Source: Microbacterium hydrocarbonoxydans (GTDB taxonomy: Bacteria > Actinomycetota > Actinomycetes > Actinomycetales > Microbacteriaceae). Taken from it: 64,000 bases of DNA. The position numbers and the translations under genes were made by a program. Each line of letters starts with the position of its first letter. Position 1 is the first letter of the stretch. Under the pieces are notes generated by a model that saw nothing but the letters and a program-made list of their open reading frames with translations, did not search any database and was not told where the DNA came from. This document shows, piece by piece, positions 44,974 to 56,565 of the stretch. The DNA lies in the NCBI RefSeq assembly GCF_000956475.1, contig NZ_JYJB01000009.1, positions 496,001-560,000 of the forward strand, in the 5' to 3' direction.

Positions 44974-45000
44974 TTGGCACTCGCATTGCGTGAGTGCCAG
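44974..45000. promoter_or_regulatory. Second, CIRCE-like HrcA operator over the groES -35
   Basis: TTGGCACTC, nine bases (GCATTGCGT), GAGTGCCAG. It has the CIRCE spacing and GCACTC/GAGTGC core, with two changes from the TTAGCACTC consensus. Confidence 0.6.
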
Positions 45001-45015
45001 CCGACCGCATAGACT
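44986..45015 (+). promoter_or_regulatory. groES: Candidate promoter of groES
   Basis: TTGCGT (44986-44991), 18 bases, TAGACT (45010-45015). The -35 lies inside the upstream CIRCE-like palindrome and the -10 sits just before the downstream CIRCE. Confidence 0.6.
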
Positions 45016-45018
45016 GGA

Positions 45019-45045
45019 TTAGCACTCTCGGGTTGAGAGTGCGAA
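45019..45045. promoter_or_regulatory. CIRCE operator (HrcA binding site)
   Basis: TTAGCACTC, nine bases (TCGGGTTGA), GAGTGCGAA: one mismatch from the TTAGCACTC-N9-GAGTGCTAA consensus. HrcA represses chaperonin genes from this site until heat stress. Confidence 0.9.
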
Positions 45046-45085
45046 CGAGTCTTTCGTGTCATCGTCAAGAAAGAAGAGGTAGACC

Positions 45086-45382
45086 GTGTCGGTTTCCATC
45101 AAGCCGCTCGAGGACCGCATCGTCATCAAGCAGGTCGAGGCCGAGCAGACCACCGCGAGTGGCCTGGTCATCCCTGACACCGCCAAGGAGAAGCCCCAGG
45201 AGGGCGAGGTCGTGGCCGTCGGCCCCGGCCGCATCGATGACAATGGCAACCGCGTCCCGCTCGACGTCGCCGTGGGCGACCGTGTGCTCTACAGCAAGTA
45301 CGGCGGCACCGAGGTGAAGTTCGGCGCAGACGAGTTCCTCGTCCTGTCGGCTCGCGACGTGCTGGCTGTCGTCGTCCGCTGA
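45086..45382 (+). CDS. groES: Co-chaperonin GroES
   Basis: 98 residues from a GTG at 45086 preceded by [21 protein letters not shown] and the GroEL-binding mobile loop (about 17-33, [19 protein letters not shown]) are standard. It forms the heptameric lid of GroEL. No groEL follows; a terminator lies 55 bases downstream, so groEL must be elsewhere in the genome, as in many actinobacteria. Control by two HrcA-type operators is seen upstream. Confidence 0.97.
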   Translation: MSVSIKPLEDRIVIKQVEAEQTTASGLVIPDTAKEKPQEGEVVAVGPGRIDDNGNRVPLDVAVGDRVLYSKYGGTEVKFGADEFLVLSARDVLAVVVR

Positions 45383-45383
45383 C

Positions 45384-45403
45384 GTTTCGACGAGCTCAGC
45401 GAC
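45384..45403 (+). repeat. Copy of a second short repeat family
   Basis: GTTTCGACGAGCTCAGCGAC-type sequence right after the groES stop, followed by a partial copy (CAGAGCTCAGCGAC). A related core, GAGCCTGTCGAG, is found on the opposite strand in the ugd insertion. Confidence 0.5.
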
Positions 45404-45437
45404 CCAGAGTCAGAGCTCAGCGACTACAGAGTCGGAA

Positions 45438-45474
45438 GAGGGCCCGGATGCATCACGCATCCGGGCCCTCTTCG
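45438..45474 (+). terminator. Intrinsic terminator after groES
   Basis: A 14-bp perfect stem, GAGGGCCCGGATGC (45438-45451) with GCATCCGGGCCCTC (45457-45470), loop ATCAC, then TTCG. Contains the GGATGC word. Confidence 0.85.
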
Positions 45475-45495
45475 CGTGTCCGGGCATAGGGTTGC

Positions 45496-46434
45496 GTGGT
45501 GAGTTCAGAAGTGACCAGGGGCGACGGGCAGACGGCCGGCGCCGCGTACGCGATCTCCGCCTATCTTCTCTGGGGCCTGCTGCCGCTGTACTTCCTGCTC
45601 CTGTCTCCGACGGGCCCGTGGGAGCTCGTCGCATGGCGAGTAGTGCTGTCGTTGGTGTTCTGCGCGCTCCTGCTCACCGTCACCCGCGGATGGAAGGCCC
45701 TCGGCCTGATCATCCGGCAGCCGAAGCTGCTCGGGCTCACAGCCCTCGCCGGAGTGCTGATCTACATCAACTGGCAGGTCTTCGTGATCGGCACGCTCAA
45801 CGGTCAGGTCGTCGAGACGAGCCTCGGCTACTTCATCAACCCGATCACCACCGTGCTGCTGGGCGTGTTCGTGCTCCGGGAGCGCATCCGCGTCGCGCAG
45901 TGGGCCGCCATCGGCATCGCCGCCGTCGCGGTCGTGGTGATCGTCGTGGTGTACGGCAGCTTCCCGTGGATCGCGCTGTCGCTCACGGCGTCGTTCGGGG
46001 TCTATGGGCTCATCAAGAAGAAGATCGGGCCCGCCGTGGACGCCGTCAGCGGTCTGACTCTCGAGTCCCTCTGGCTGATTCCGATCGCGGTCCTGCAGCT
46101 CATCCTCGTCGCCGTCACGCCCGCGGGCATCACGATGGGCCAGAACGGCGTCTGGCACGCCGTTCTCCTCGGGCTCGCCGGGGTCGCCACCGCGGTGCCG
46201 CTGCTGCTGTTCGCCGCAGGCACGCGCCGGATCGATCTGACCCTGATCGGGATGATCCAGTTCATCACCCCGATCATGCAGTTCCTGCTGGGCGTCGTCG
46301 TGCTCGGCGAGGCCATGCCGCCCGCCCGCTGGGTCGGGTTCATCCTCGTGTGGGTGGCCATCGCCGTGTTCGTGGTCGACATGCTGCTCGCCGCCCGCCG
46401 CGGTCGCCGCGCCCAGAGGCCGGAACTCGTCTGA
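45496..46434 (+). CDS. rarD: EamA/RarD family transporter
   Basis: 312 residues with ten membrane helices as two EamA repeats. The N-terminal AYAISAYLLWGLLPLYFLLL and GPWELVAWRVVLSL, plus NWQVFVIGTLNGQVVETSLGYFINP, are typical of the RarD subgroup (chloramphenicol-sensitive protein RarD). The subgroup's substrates are uncertain. GTG start at 45496, with a second GTG at 45499. Single gene between the groES terminator and livJ. Confidence 0.9.
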   Translation: MVSSEVTRGDGQTAGAAYAISAYLLWGLLPLYFLLLSPTGPWELVAWRVVLSLVFCALLLTVTRGWKALGLIIRQPKLLGLTALAGVLIYINWQVFVIGTLNGQVVETSLGYFINPITTVLLGVFVLRERIRVAQWAAIGIAAVAVVVIVVVYGSFPWIALSLTASFGVYGLIKKKIGPAVDAVSGLTLESLWLIPIAVLQLILVAVTPAGITMGQNGVWHAVLLGLAGVATAVPLLLFAAGTRRIDLTLIGMIQFITPIMQFLLGVVVLGEAMPPARWVGFILVWVAIAVFVVDMLLAARRGRRAQRPELV

Positions 46435-46578
46435 TCTTCGGGCCCACCCCGCGTGAAACCCGGTACCGGATCGTTAACGCACCGAAACACTTGCGACCCC
46501 TGCGCGCGCACCTCGCGTTCTAGGGTTAGAGCACCCGATCGTGGTCACGATCCACGCTCAGTAACGCAAGGGAGCATC

Positions 46579-47841
46579 ATGAACGCACTGAAGGGCTCGC
46601 GAACCGCGAGGGTCTTCGCCGGCATCGCGCTGGTCAGCGCATCGGCACTCGTCATGTCGGGCTGCGCGAGCAGCACACCGTCCGATTCCGGTGACGACGG
46701 CGGCAACAAGCCCGCCGCCGATCTCACCCTCAAGCTGGGATCGCTGCTTCCGCAGACCGGCTCGCTGGCCTTCCTCGGCCCGCCCATGGAGTCGGGCGTC
46801 GGTCTCGCTGTGAAGGAGATCAACGATGCCAAGGCCGGCATCACGATCGACCTGACGGCCGAAGACGAGGGCGACACCGACACGAAGGCGTACGAGACCT
46901 CGATCACGAAGCTCCAGGGCGCGGGCGTCACCGCGATGGTCGGTGCCGCGGCATCCGGCGTCTCCAAGCTGATCCTCGACGGCAACGTGGCCGCGGGCAT
47001 CCTGCAGATCTCGGCATCGAACACCTCGCCCGACTTCACCGACTGGGATGACAAGGGACTCTACTTCCGCACCGCCCCGAGCGACCTGCTGCAGGGCGAG
47101 GTCCTGGGCAACCTGATCGCCGAAGACGGTCACAAGACGCTCGGCATCATCTACCAGAACGACGCCTACGGCACGGGCCTCGACGCCGCCATCAAGGAGA
47201 CGTTCGAGGGCACCGGCGGTGAGGTCGTCGCCGAGGCGTCCTTCAACGTCGGCGACGCGCAGTTCGACGCACAGGTCGAGACCATCAAGGCGCAGAACCC
47301 CGACGCGATCGCGATCGTGTCATTCGAGCAGTTCAAGACCATCGCTCCGCTGCTGGTGAACGCGGGCATCTCGGCCGACAAGTTCTACATGGTCGACGGA
47401 AACCTGTCCGACTACGGCACCGACATCCCCGTCACGCTCGAGGGCGCGCAGGGCACGAAGGCGGGCCCCGCGCTCGCCGACGACTTCACCGAGCGCCTGC
47501 AGACGTACTGGACGGGCGAGGGCAACGCCGAGGTGAAGGACTTCACCTACGCGGGCGAGGCCTACGACGCGGTCGTGCTCGTCGCGCTGGCGTCGCTGGC
47601 CGCCGGCTCCACCGAGGGCGCGGACATCGCGGCCAAGATGCAGGAGGTCTCGGGCGGTTCGGGCGACGGTGAGAAGTGCACCACGTTCGCCGACTGCGCG
47701 AAGATCATCAACGACGGCAAGGTCGCGGACTACGACGGCTACTCCGGCGAGGTGACGTTCGACGAGAACGGCGACCCGCAGGGAGCCACCATCGGCATCT
47801 ACAAGTACGGCGCGGACAACAAGATCACCCGCACCAACTGA
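46579..47841 (+). CDS. livJ: Branched-chain amino acid ABC transporter substrate-binding lipoprotein
   Basis: 420 residues from the ATG at 46579 (AAGGGAGC upstream). Lipoprotein signal with lipobox VMSGC (C29), then the periplasmic-binding fold type I of the LivJ family: LGSLLPQTGSLAFLGPPMESG, YFRTAPSDLLQG, YQNDAYGTG. It should capture branched-chain or related amino acids for the LivFGMH complex at 48094-52172. Unusually it lies on the opposite strand, converging on that operon, so it has its own promoter. The specific ligand is not certain. Confidence 0.93.
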   Translation: MNALKGSRTARVFAGIALVSASALVMSGCASSTPSDSGDDGGNKPAADLTLKLGSLLPQTGSLAFLGPPMESGVGLAVKEINDAKAGITIDLTAEDEGDTDTKAYETSITKLQGAGVTAMVGAAASGVSKLILDGNVAAGILQISASNTSPDFTDWDDKGLYFRTAPSDLLQGEVLGNLIAEDGHKTLGIIYQNDAYGTGLDAAIKETFEGTGGEVVAEASFNVGDAQFDAQVETIKAQNPDAIAIVSFEQFKTIAPLLVNAGISADKFYMVDGNLSDYGTDIPVTLEGAQGTKAGPALADDFTERLQTYWTGEGNAEVKDFTYAGEAYDAVVLVALASLAAGSTEGADIAAKMQEVSGGSGDGEKCTTFADCAKIINDGKVADYDGYSGEVTFDENGDPQGATIGIYKYGADNKITRTN

Positions 47842-47853
47842 CGTGAGTCGAGC

Positions 47854-47887
47854 GGAGGCCCCGGATGCGAGCATCCGGGGCCTCCGT
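47854..47887 (+). terminator. Intrinsic terminator after livJ
   Basis: A 15-bp stem, GGAGGCCCCGGATGC (47854-47868) with GCATCCGGGGCCTCC (47871-47885). Only two bases separate the arms, so the loop forms by opening inner pairs. It carries the GGATGC word. Confidence 0.75.
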
Positions 47888-47944
47888 CGTGTCCGTGCCG
47901 CTTCTCGGAAGGCGGGGCGGATGCCGACGCGTCCGGTCGTCGAG

Positions 47945-48071
47945 CGTTTCGTCTCGCTGCGCTCGCTCAACGACCAGACTCCGGTCGTTTAAGCGTTTCG
48001 TCTCGCTGCGCTCGCTCGACGACCAGTGGCCGGTCGTTGAGCGAGGGAGCGCCAGCGACCGAGACGAAACG
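47945..48071. repeat. Repeat cluster between the convergent livJ and livF genes
   Basis: Two minus copies (47945-47975 and 47994-48024, 49 bases apart) and one long-subtype plus copy (48032-48071). The last two form an inverted pair with an 8-base gap. No gene is present in 47886-48093. Confidence 0.88.
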
Positions 48072-48093
48072 CGTTCTCAGACGTGCGACGCAG

Positions 48094-48831
48094 TCAGGCG
48101 GCGTCGGTGCCCAGAGTGCCGAGGTAGAGCCCGATGACCTTGGGATCGTTCAGCAGGTCGCGGCCCGACCCCTCGTAGGCGTCCTTGCCCTGATCGAGCA
48201 CATAGCCGCGGTCGCAGATCTGCAGGCAGCGGCGGGCGTTCTGCTCGACCATGATGGTCGTGACCCCGGCCTTGTTGATGTCGGAGACGCGGATGAACGC
48301 GTCGTCCTGACGGACGGGGGAGAGACCCGCCGACGGCTCGTCGAGCAGCAGCACCGACGGGTCCATCATCAGGGCCCGCGACATCGCCACCATCTGACGC
48401 TCGCCGCCGGAGAGCGAGCCGGCACGCTGCTTGAGCCGCTTGCCCAGCTCGGCGAAGATGCCGGTCACGAACTCGAGCCGCTCGGCGTAGATCTTCGGGT
48501 TCTGGAACAGCCCCATCTGCAGGTTCTCCTCGATCGAGAGCGAGGGGAACACATTGTTCGTCTGCGGCACGAACGCGACGCCACGGCGGACCAGCTTGTC
48601 GGCCTTGAGGCCGACGATGCTCTCGCCCTTGACGGTGATGTCTCCCGAGCGGACGTTGACCATGCCGAAGATCGCCTTCAGCAGCGTGGACTTGCCCGCG
48701 CCGTTCGGACCGATGATGCCGATCAGCTCGCCCTGCCTGGCCACGAGGTTCGCGCCGTTGAGGATGTTGACCCCCGGCAGGTAACCCGCGTGGACGTCCT
48801 TCAGCTCGACGATGACGGTGTCGTCGCTCAT
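48094..48831 (-). CDS. livF: Branched-chain amino acid ABC transporter ATP-binding protein LivF
   Basis: 245 residues. Walker A GPNGAGKST, Q-loop FVPQTNNVFPSLSIEENL, signature LSGGERQMVAMSRAL and Walker B LLLDEPSAGLSP define a LivF-type ABC ATPase. It works with LivG to energise uptake through LivH/LivM. ATG start overlaps the livG stop (ATGA). Last gene of the livHMGF operon; a repeat cluster lies just downstream. Confidence 0.96.
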   Translation of the reverse strand: MSDDTVIVELKDVHAGYLPGVNILNGANLVARQGELIGIIGPNGAGKSTLLKAIFGMVNVRSGDITVKGESIVGLKADKLVRRGVAFVPQTNNVFPSLSIEENLQMGLFQNPKIYAERLEFVTGIFAELGKRLKQRAGSLSGGERQMVAMSRALMMDPSVLLLDEPSAGLSPVRQDDAFIRVSDINKAGVTTIMVEQNARRCLQICDRGYVLDQGKDAYEGSGRDLLNDPKVIGLYLGTLGTDAA

Positions 48832-49856
48832 GCCTTGCCCTCCTCGGGGGTCTCAGTCTCAGAGGCGTCCGCGGCCGCGAGCTCTGCCTCGGCCTCGGCC
48901 TCGATCTTCTCGCGCAGCCTCGCGGCGGCGGCATCCTCCAGCACAGGGATCCGACCCGTCACCGCGCCCAGATCGAGATCCTGATGAGCGCCCAGATAGG
49001 CGTCGACCACGGCCGGGTCCTCCATGACCTCCTCGGGCGGGCCTTCGGCCACGACGCGGCCCTCCGCCATCACGACCACCCAGTCGGCGATGTGCCGCAC
49101 CATGTGCATGTCGTGCTCGACGAAGAGCACCGTCATGCCCTGCTCCTTGAGGTCGAGGATGTGATCGAGCAGCGACTGCGTGAGCGCGGGGTTCACTCCG
49201 GCCATCGGCTCGTCGAGCATGACGAGGTTCGGGTCGCTCATCAGCGCTCTCGCCATCTCGAGAAGCTTGCGCTGGCCGCCCGACAGCGCGGCGGCGAAGT
49301 CCTTCTCCTTGGCGTCGAGCTTGAAGCGCGTGAGCAGCTCGCGGGCCTTGACCTCGATGTCGGCATCCTGCCGTCGCCACAGGAACGGGAACAGCGAGGC
49401 CCAGAAGCCCTCGCCCTTCTGCCCGGGAGCGCCGAGCTTCATGTTCTCGAGGACCGTGAGCAGCGACAGCGCCTTCGTGAGCTGGAAGGTGCGCACCTGG
49501 CCCATCCTGGCCACCTTGAACGACGGGACCCCGGAGAGGTTCTTGCCGTCGAACGACCAGGTGCCGCTGTTGGGCCGGTCGAAACCGCACAGCAGGTTGA
49601 ACAGGGTCGTCTTGCCGGCGCCGTTCGGGCCGATGAGCGCCGTGATGGCTCCGCGCGGGATCTCGAGGTGATCGACGTCGACGGCGACGAGTCCGCCGAA
49701 GCGGCGCTGCACGGCATCGACCACGAGGATCGGGTCGACCTTGGCGACACCCGGCGCCGCCGGTCCCTTGGTGAGTCCGGTGGTCTTCGGGCGGCGGATG
49801 CTGCCGGTGGGGGTCTCCACGGGCGCGTCGGCGTCAGGGGTCAGTTCACTTGACAA
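48828..49856 (-). CDS. livG: Branched-chain amino acid ABC transporter ATP-binding protein LivG
   Basis: 342 residues with a TTG start at 49856, supported by AGGGAG inside the livM end; the genes overlap by 11 bases. A Pro/Thr-rich 45-residue extension precedes the ABC domain. The ABC domain has Walker A GPNGAGKTT, signature LSGGQRKLLEMARAL and Walker B VMLDEPMAGVNP. It keeps the LivG-type helical insertion and the C-terminal VVMAEGRVVAEGPPEEV region. An acidic Glu/Ala-rich tail (about 305-342) is unusual. A GTG at 49820 is an alternative start. Confidence 0.93.
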   Translation of the reverse strand: MSSELTPDADAPVETPTGSIRRPKTTGLTKGPAAPGVAKVDPILVVDAVQRRFGGLVAVDVDHLEIPRGAITALIGPNGAGKTTLFNLLCGFDRPNSGTWSFDGKNLSGVPSFKVARMGQVRTFQLTKALSLLTVLENMKLGAPGQKGEGFWASLFPFLWRRQDADIEVKARELLTRFKLDAKEKDFAAALSGGQRKLLEMARALMSDPNLVMLDEPMAGVNPALTQSLLDHILDLKEQGMTVLFVEHDMHMVRHIADWVVVMAEGRVVAEGPPEEVMEDPAVVDAYLGAHQDLDLGAVTGRIPVLEDAAAARLREKIEAEAEAELAAADASETETPEEGKA

Positions 49857-50823
49857 AGGTCATCTCCCTCTTGTCTCCGAGAATGCCCTGCGGGCGGAAG
49901 ATCACGAGCAGCATCAGGGCGATGCCGACGAACACGAACACGAGCGTCGACGCCTGGCTGTCGGACATCGGGAGATATCCCGCCTTCGCCATGCTGGGCA
50001 GGAGGTTCGCCAGGAAGGCGAACACCACCCAGAAGAGGACCGCGCCGAGCGTGGGCCCGAACACGGTCGCCGCGCCTCCCAGGAGCAGGATCGTCCACAG
50101 GAAGAAGGTCAGCGAGGTCGTGTAGCTCCCGGGGACGACCGCCGAGGGAAGAACGAAGACGATTCCGCCGGCCGCGCCGACGACACCGCCGACCACGAGC
50201 GCTTGCATCTTGTAGGCGAAGACGTTCTTGCCGAGCGAGCGCACAGCGTCCTCGTCCTCGCGGATGCCCTTGAGCACGCGGCCCCAAGGGCTGCGCATGA
50301 GCGACCAGACGAGCAGGATCGACAGCGCCAGCAGGATCACGCCGAAGACCCGGTTCCACAGGTCGTCCGCCGAATACGTCCACGGGCCGAAGCCGTACGT
50401 GCCCTGCGGGAAGGGATTCGCGTCGCGGAACCCGCCGTTGTACTGCGCGAGCCCGTCGGCGGAGTTCGTCCACTCGTCAAAGAGCTGCGTCGTGAACAGC
50501 AGTCGCACGATCTCGCCCGCCGCGATCGTCGCGATGGCGAGGTAGTCGGCGCGCAGGCGCAGGGTCGGGATGCCGAGGAGAACCGCAAACAGAGCGCCGC
50601 CCGCAAGCCCGATGAGCATGCCCAGCCACCACGGCAGCCCGAACGAGAGCACCGAGATCGCGTAGCCGTAGCCGCCGATCGCCATGAACGCCGCCATGCC
50701 GAAGTTCAGCAGACCCGCATAGCCGAAGTGCATGGCCAGACCCGTCGCCGCCAGGGCGTACGCGATCGTGACAGGGCTGAACAGGTAGACGGCGGTGTTG
50801 GAGAGGATGCTTCCGAAGTCCAT
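49846..50823 (-). CDS. livM: Branched-chain amino acid ABC transporter permease LivM
   Basis: 325 residues from the ATG at 50823, two bases after the livH stop. About ten helices. Diagnostic are FGYAGLLNFGMAAFMAIGGYGYA near the N-terminus, RLRADYLAIATIAAGEIVR, the ABC-coupling MRSPWGRVLKGIREDEDAVRSLG and the C-terminal LVIFRPQGILGD. Forms the membrane channel with LivH. Confidence 0.95.
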   Translation of the reverse strand: MDFGSILSNTAVYLFSPVTIAYALAATGLAMHFGYAGLLNFGMAAFMAIGGYGYAISVLSFGLPWWLGMLIGLAGGALFAVLLGIPTLRLRADYLAIATIAAGEIVRLLFTTQLFDEWTNSADGLAQYNGGFRDANPFPQGTYGFGPWTYSADDLWNRVFGVILLALSILLVWSLMRSPWGRVLKGIREDEDAVRSLGKNVFAYKMQALVVGGVVGAAGGIVFVLPSAVVPGSYTTSLTFFLWTILLLGGAATVFGPTLGAVLFWVVFAFLANLLPSMAKAGYLPMSDSQASTLVFVFVGIALMLLVIFRPQGILGDKREMTFVK

Positions 50824-50825
50824 GA

Positions 50826-53894
<3,069 letters not shown>

Positions 53895-53905
53895 GCTGCG
53901 ACAGG

Positions 53906-53938
53906 AAAGGGCGGATGCCGGCGGCATCCGCCCTTTGC
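53906..53938 (+). terminator. Intrinsic terminator after guaB
   Basis: A 14-bp stem, AAAGGGCGGATGCC (53906-53919) with GGCATCCGCCCTTT (53923-53936), loop GGC. Contains the GGATGC word. Confidence 0.85.
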
Positions 53939-54030
53939 CGTCTCCGGAGTCCGTGACGGCGTGTGTCGGGGTGTGACAGCCGGTGACGGCATCCGCTCGG
54001 GAGAACCGCCGATCCCGCTACGGTCTCGGC

Positions 54031-54582
54031 ATGACTCTCATCCAGGACCAGTCCTCGCCCATCGCCGACGTGAGTGCGCAGGCGCGCGCCGAACGCCTCA
54101 CCGCTGCGGGAACAGCATGGAACGAGCGCATCGCCGCCGATTCCCGAGCAGCCCAGCTCACGTACTCGGTCACCGGCCGGGGAATCGGGGCGGTGGGCAC
54201 CGAGATCCGAGCGGGCAAGCACCGCTTCCTCGTCGATGAGCCCGGCGCTCTTGCGGGAGACGACGCCGCAGCGAGCCCGGTCGAGTACGCGCTCGGTGCG
54301 CTCGTCTCCTGTCAGGTCGTCGTGTTCCGGCTCTACGCGCAGGCGCTGGGCCTGACGATCGACGAGATCGAGATCACGGCCGAGGGCGACCTCGACGTGC
54401 GCAAGCTCTTCGGGATCGACGAGTCGGGGCGCGCGGGATTCCATGACGTGCGTGTGAAGGTCGACATCACCGGCCCCGATTCCGCGGAGCAGTACGAGAA
54501 TCTGCGCCAGGTGGTCGACGCGCACTGCCCGGTGCTCGATCTCTTCGCGAACCCGGTGCCGACCTCGGGCGCGCTGGCCTGA
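54031..54582 (+). CDS. OsmC family protein
   Basis: 183 residues from the ATG at 54031. The two family cysteines are in ALVSCQVVVFR and DAHCPVLDL, the reactive pair of OsmC/Ohr thiol peroxidases. The N-terminal 35 residues are extra. It probably reduces organic hydroperoxides or is an OsmC-like protein of other function; OsmC versus Ohr cannot be settled here. A repeat copy lies downstream. Confidence 0.88.
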   Translation: MTLIQDQSSPIADVSAQARAERLTAAGTAWNERIAADSRAAQLTYSVTGRGIGAVGTEIRAGKHRFLVDEPGALAGDDAAASPVEYALGALVSCQVVVFRLYAQALGLTIDEIEITAEGDLDVRKLFGIDESGRAGFHDVRVKVDITGPDSAEQYENLRQVVDAHCPVLDLFANPVPTSGALA

Positions 54583-54603
54583 ACCGGTCGTCGAGCGTGA
54601 GAA

Positions 54604-54634
54604 GGTCGTCGAGCGAGCGAAGCGAGACGAAACG
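54604..54634 (+). repeat. Single copy of the dispersed repeat
   Basis: Plus orientation, GGTCGTCGAGCGAGCG start and GAGACGAAACG end. It is preceded by a partial copy (GGTCGTCGAGCGTGAG, from 54586) and lies between osmC and the ABC-F gene. Confidence 0.85.
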
Positions 54635-54698
54635 CGGAGGGGTCCGGACCTGATAGCCTGGTCGGCTCGCCATGCGGGCGGAAGGACGGCCACGCACG

Positions 54699-56387
54699 GT
54701 GGGGTACATAGATGTCTCAAGCGTCTCTCTGACGCTTCCAGATGGCAGACCGCTTCTCGATGAGGCGACGTTCCGGGTCGGCTCCGGTTCGACGAGCGCA
54801 TTGATCGGACCGAACGGCGCAGGGAAGACGACGCTGCTGCGGATCATCCGCGGGGAGCAGGCGGCGGATGCCGGCGTCGTCACGATCGACGGCGGACTCG
54901 GCGTCATGGATCAGTTCGTCGGACACGGCGAAGCCGGTCAGAGCGTGCACGAGCTGTTGGTTCGGGTCGCGCCGCGGCGGATCCGCGCGGCGGCCGAGGC
55001 GCTCGAGGCTGCCGAGAACGCGCTCATCGAGCGGGATGAGCACGACACGCAGATGGCGTACGCGACGGCGATCGCCGAGTACGCGGATGCCGGCGGGTAC
55101 GAGCACGAGACCGTGTGGGACCAGTGCACCGTCGCAGCCCTCGGCGTGCCCTTCGAGCGGGCGCGGTACCGCGAGCTCACGACGCTCTCCGGCGGAGAGC
55201 AGAAGCGTCTTGCGCTGGAGGCTCTGCTGCGCGGCCCAGACGAGGTGCTGCTGCTCGACGAGCCCGACAACTATCTCGACGTTCCGGCGAAGCGCTGGCT
55301 CGAGGAGCAGCTGCGGCAGACGCCCAAGACGGTGCTGCTCGTCTCGCACGACCGCGAGCTGCTCGCGCGGGCCGCCGACCGCATCATCACTCTCGAACCC
55401 GGCGGCGCCGGTGCGACGGCGTGGGTGCACGGCGGCGGGTTCGCCACCTATCATCAGGCGCGCGCCGACCGCATGGACCGTCTCGACGAGCTGCGCCGCC
55501 GATGGGACGAGCAGCACGAGAAGCTGCGGGTGCTCGTGGCCACCCTCAAGGTGAAGGCCGCGGCGAACGACGGCTTCGCGTCGAGATATCAAGCGGCGCA
55601 GACCCGCCTGCGCAGGTTCGAAGAGGCAGGGCCGCCCGAGGAGCGCCCGCCCGCGCAGGAGTTCGACATGCGGTTGCGAGGAGCGCGAACCGGCAAGCGC
55701 GCCGTGGTCGCCTCGCAGCTGGAGCTCACGGGACTGATGAGGCCCTTCGACGCCGAGGTCTGGTACGGCGATCGGGTGGCAGTGCTGGGGTCGAACGGAT
55801 CGGGCAAGTCGCACTTCCTGCGGCTGCTGGCTCGGGGCGGCAGCGATCCCGACCCGACTGCGGGCCACGTCACGTCGACCGGCGAGCAGCTGAGCGAGGT
55901 CGCCCACACAGGGCAGGCGGTGCTCGGCGCGCGAGTCGTGCCCGGTCTGTTCGCGCAGACGCACGCCCACCCGGAGTTCCTCGGACGCACATTGCTCGAG
56001 ATCCTGCACCGAGGAGACGAGCGACGCGCAGGTCTGCCACGGGATGCTGCGAGCAGCGCGCTCGACCGCTACGGGCTCGTGCGACAGGCGCAGCAGACGT
56101 TCGACTCGCTGTCGGGCGGGCAGCAGACGCGTTTCCAGGTGCTGCTGCTCGAGCTGTCGGGTGCGACGCTGCTGCTGCTCGATGAGCCGACCGACAATCT
56201 CGACCTGGAATCGGCCGAGGCTCTGGAAGAGGCGCTCGCGCGCTTCGAGGGCACGGTGCTCGCCGTCACGCACGACCGCTGGTTCGCCCGATCCTTCGAC
56301 CGCTTCCTCGTGTTCGGCTCGGACGGCGAGGTCTACGAGACGGACGCCCCGGTCTGGGACGAGAAGCGGGTGGCGCGGGCGCGCTGA
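54699..56387 (+). CDS. ABC-F family ATP-binding protein
   Basis: 562 residues from a GTG at 54699, which gives the usual start VGYIDVSSVSLTLPDGRPLL; an ATG at 54672 would add nine residues. Two ABC domains without membrane segments: Walker A GPNGAGKTT and GSNGSGKSH, signatures LSGGEQKRLALEALL and LSGGQQTRFQVLLLE, Walker B LLLDEPDNYLD and LLLDEPTDNLD. They are joined by the ABC-F linker (about 245-310). Such proteins act on ribosomes, some giving antibiotic protection. The second Walker A ends in KSH rather than KST/KTT, which may alter ATP handling. Confidence 0.93.
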   Translation: MGYIDVSSVSLTLPDGRPLLDEATFRVGSGSTSALIGPNGAGKTTLLRIIRGEQAADAGVVTIDGGLGVMDQFVGHGEAGQSVHELLVRVAPRRIRAAAEALEAAENALIERDEHDTQMAYATAIAEYADAGGYEHETVWDQCTVAALGVPFERARYRELTTLSGGEQKRLALEALLRGPDEVLLLDEPDNYLDVPAKRWLEEQLRQTPKTVLLVSHDRELLARAADRIITLEPGGAGATAWVHGGGFATYHQARADRMDRLDELRRRWDEQHEKLRVLVATLKVKAAANDGFASRYQAAQTRLRRFEEAGPPEERPPAQEFDMRLRGARTGKRAVVASQLELTGLMRPFDAEVWYGDRVAVLGSNGSGKSHFLRLLARGGSDPDPTAGHVTSTGEQLSEVAHTGQAVLGARVVPGLFAQTHAHPEFLGRTLLEILHRGDERRAGLPRDAASSALDRYGLVRQAQQTFDSLSGGQQTRFQVLLLELSGATLLLLDEPTDNLDLESAEALEEALARFEGTVLAVTHDRWFARSFDRFLVFGSDGEVYETDAPVWDEKRVARAR

Positions 56388-56456
56388 GCCCGGGCCGCCG
56401 ACGCGTGTCGTCACTTCGACTCGCTGCGCTCGCTCAGTGCAAGCTCTGGTCCGGCG

Positions 56457-56539
56457 GGTCGTTGAGCGAGCGGAGCGAGACGAAACGTGGTGAGCTCGCG
56501 CGTTTCATCTCGGTCGCTGCGCTCCCTCGCTCAACGATC
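56457..56539. repeat. Inverted pair of dispersed repeats between convergent genes
   Basis: Plus copy 56457-56487 and long-subtype minus copy 56501-56539, able to form one hairpin. A diverged remnant (TCACTTCGACTCGCTGCGCT) lies at about 56411-56430. The pair may serve as the terminator for the ABC-F (+) and oxidase (-) genes, since no other hairpin is seen. Confidence 0.85.
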
Positions 56540-56565
56540 GGAGAGCACTCCTGGGAGGGGGAGCG

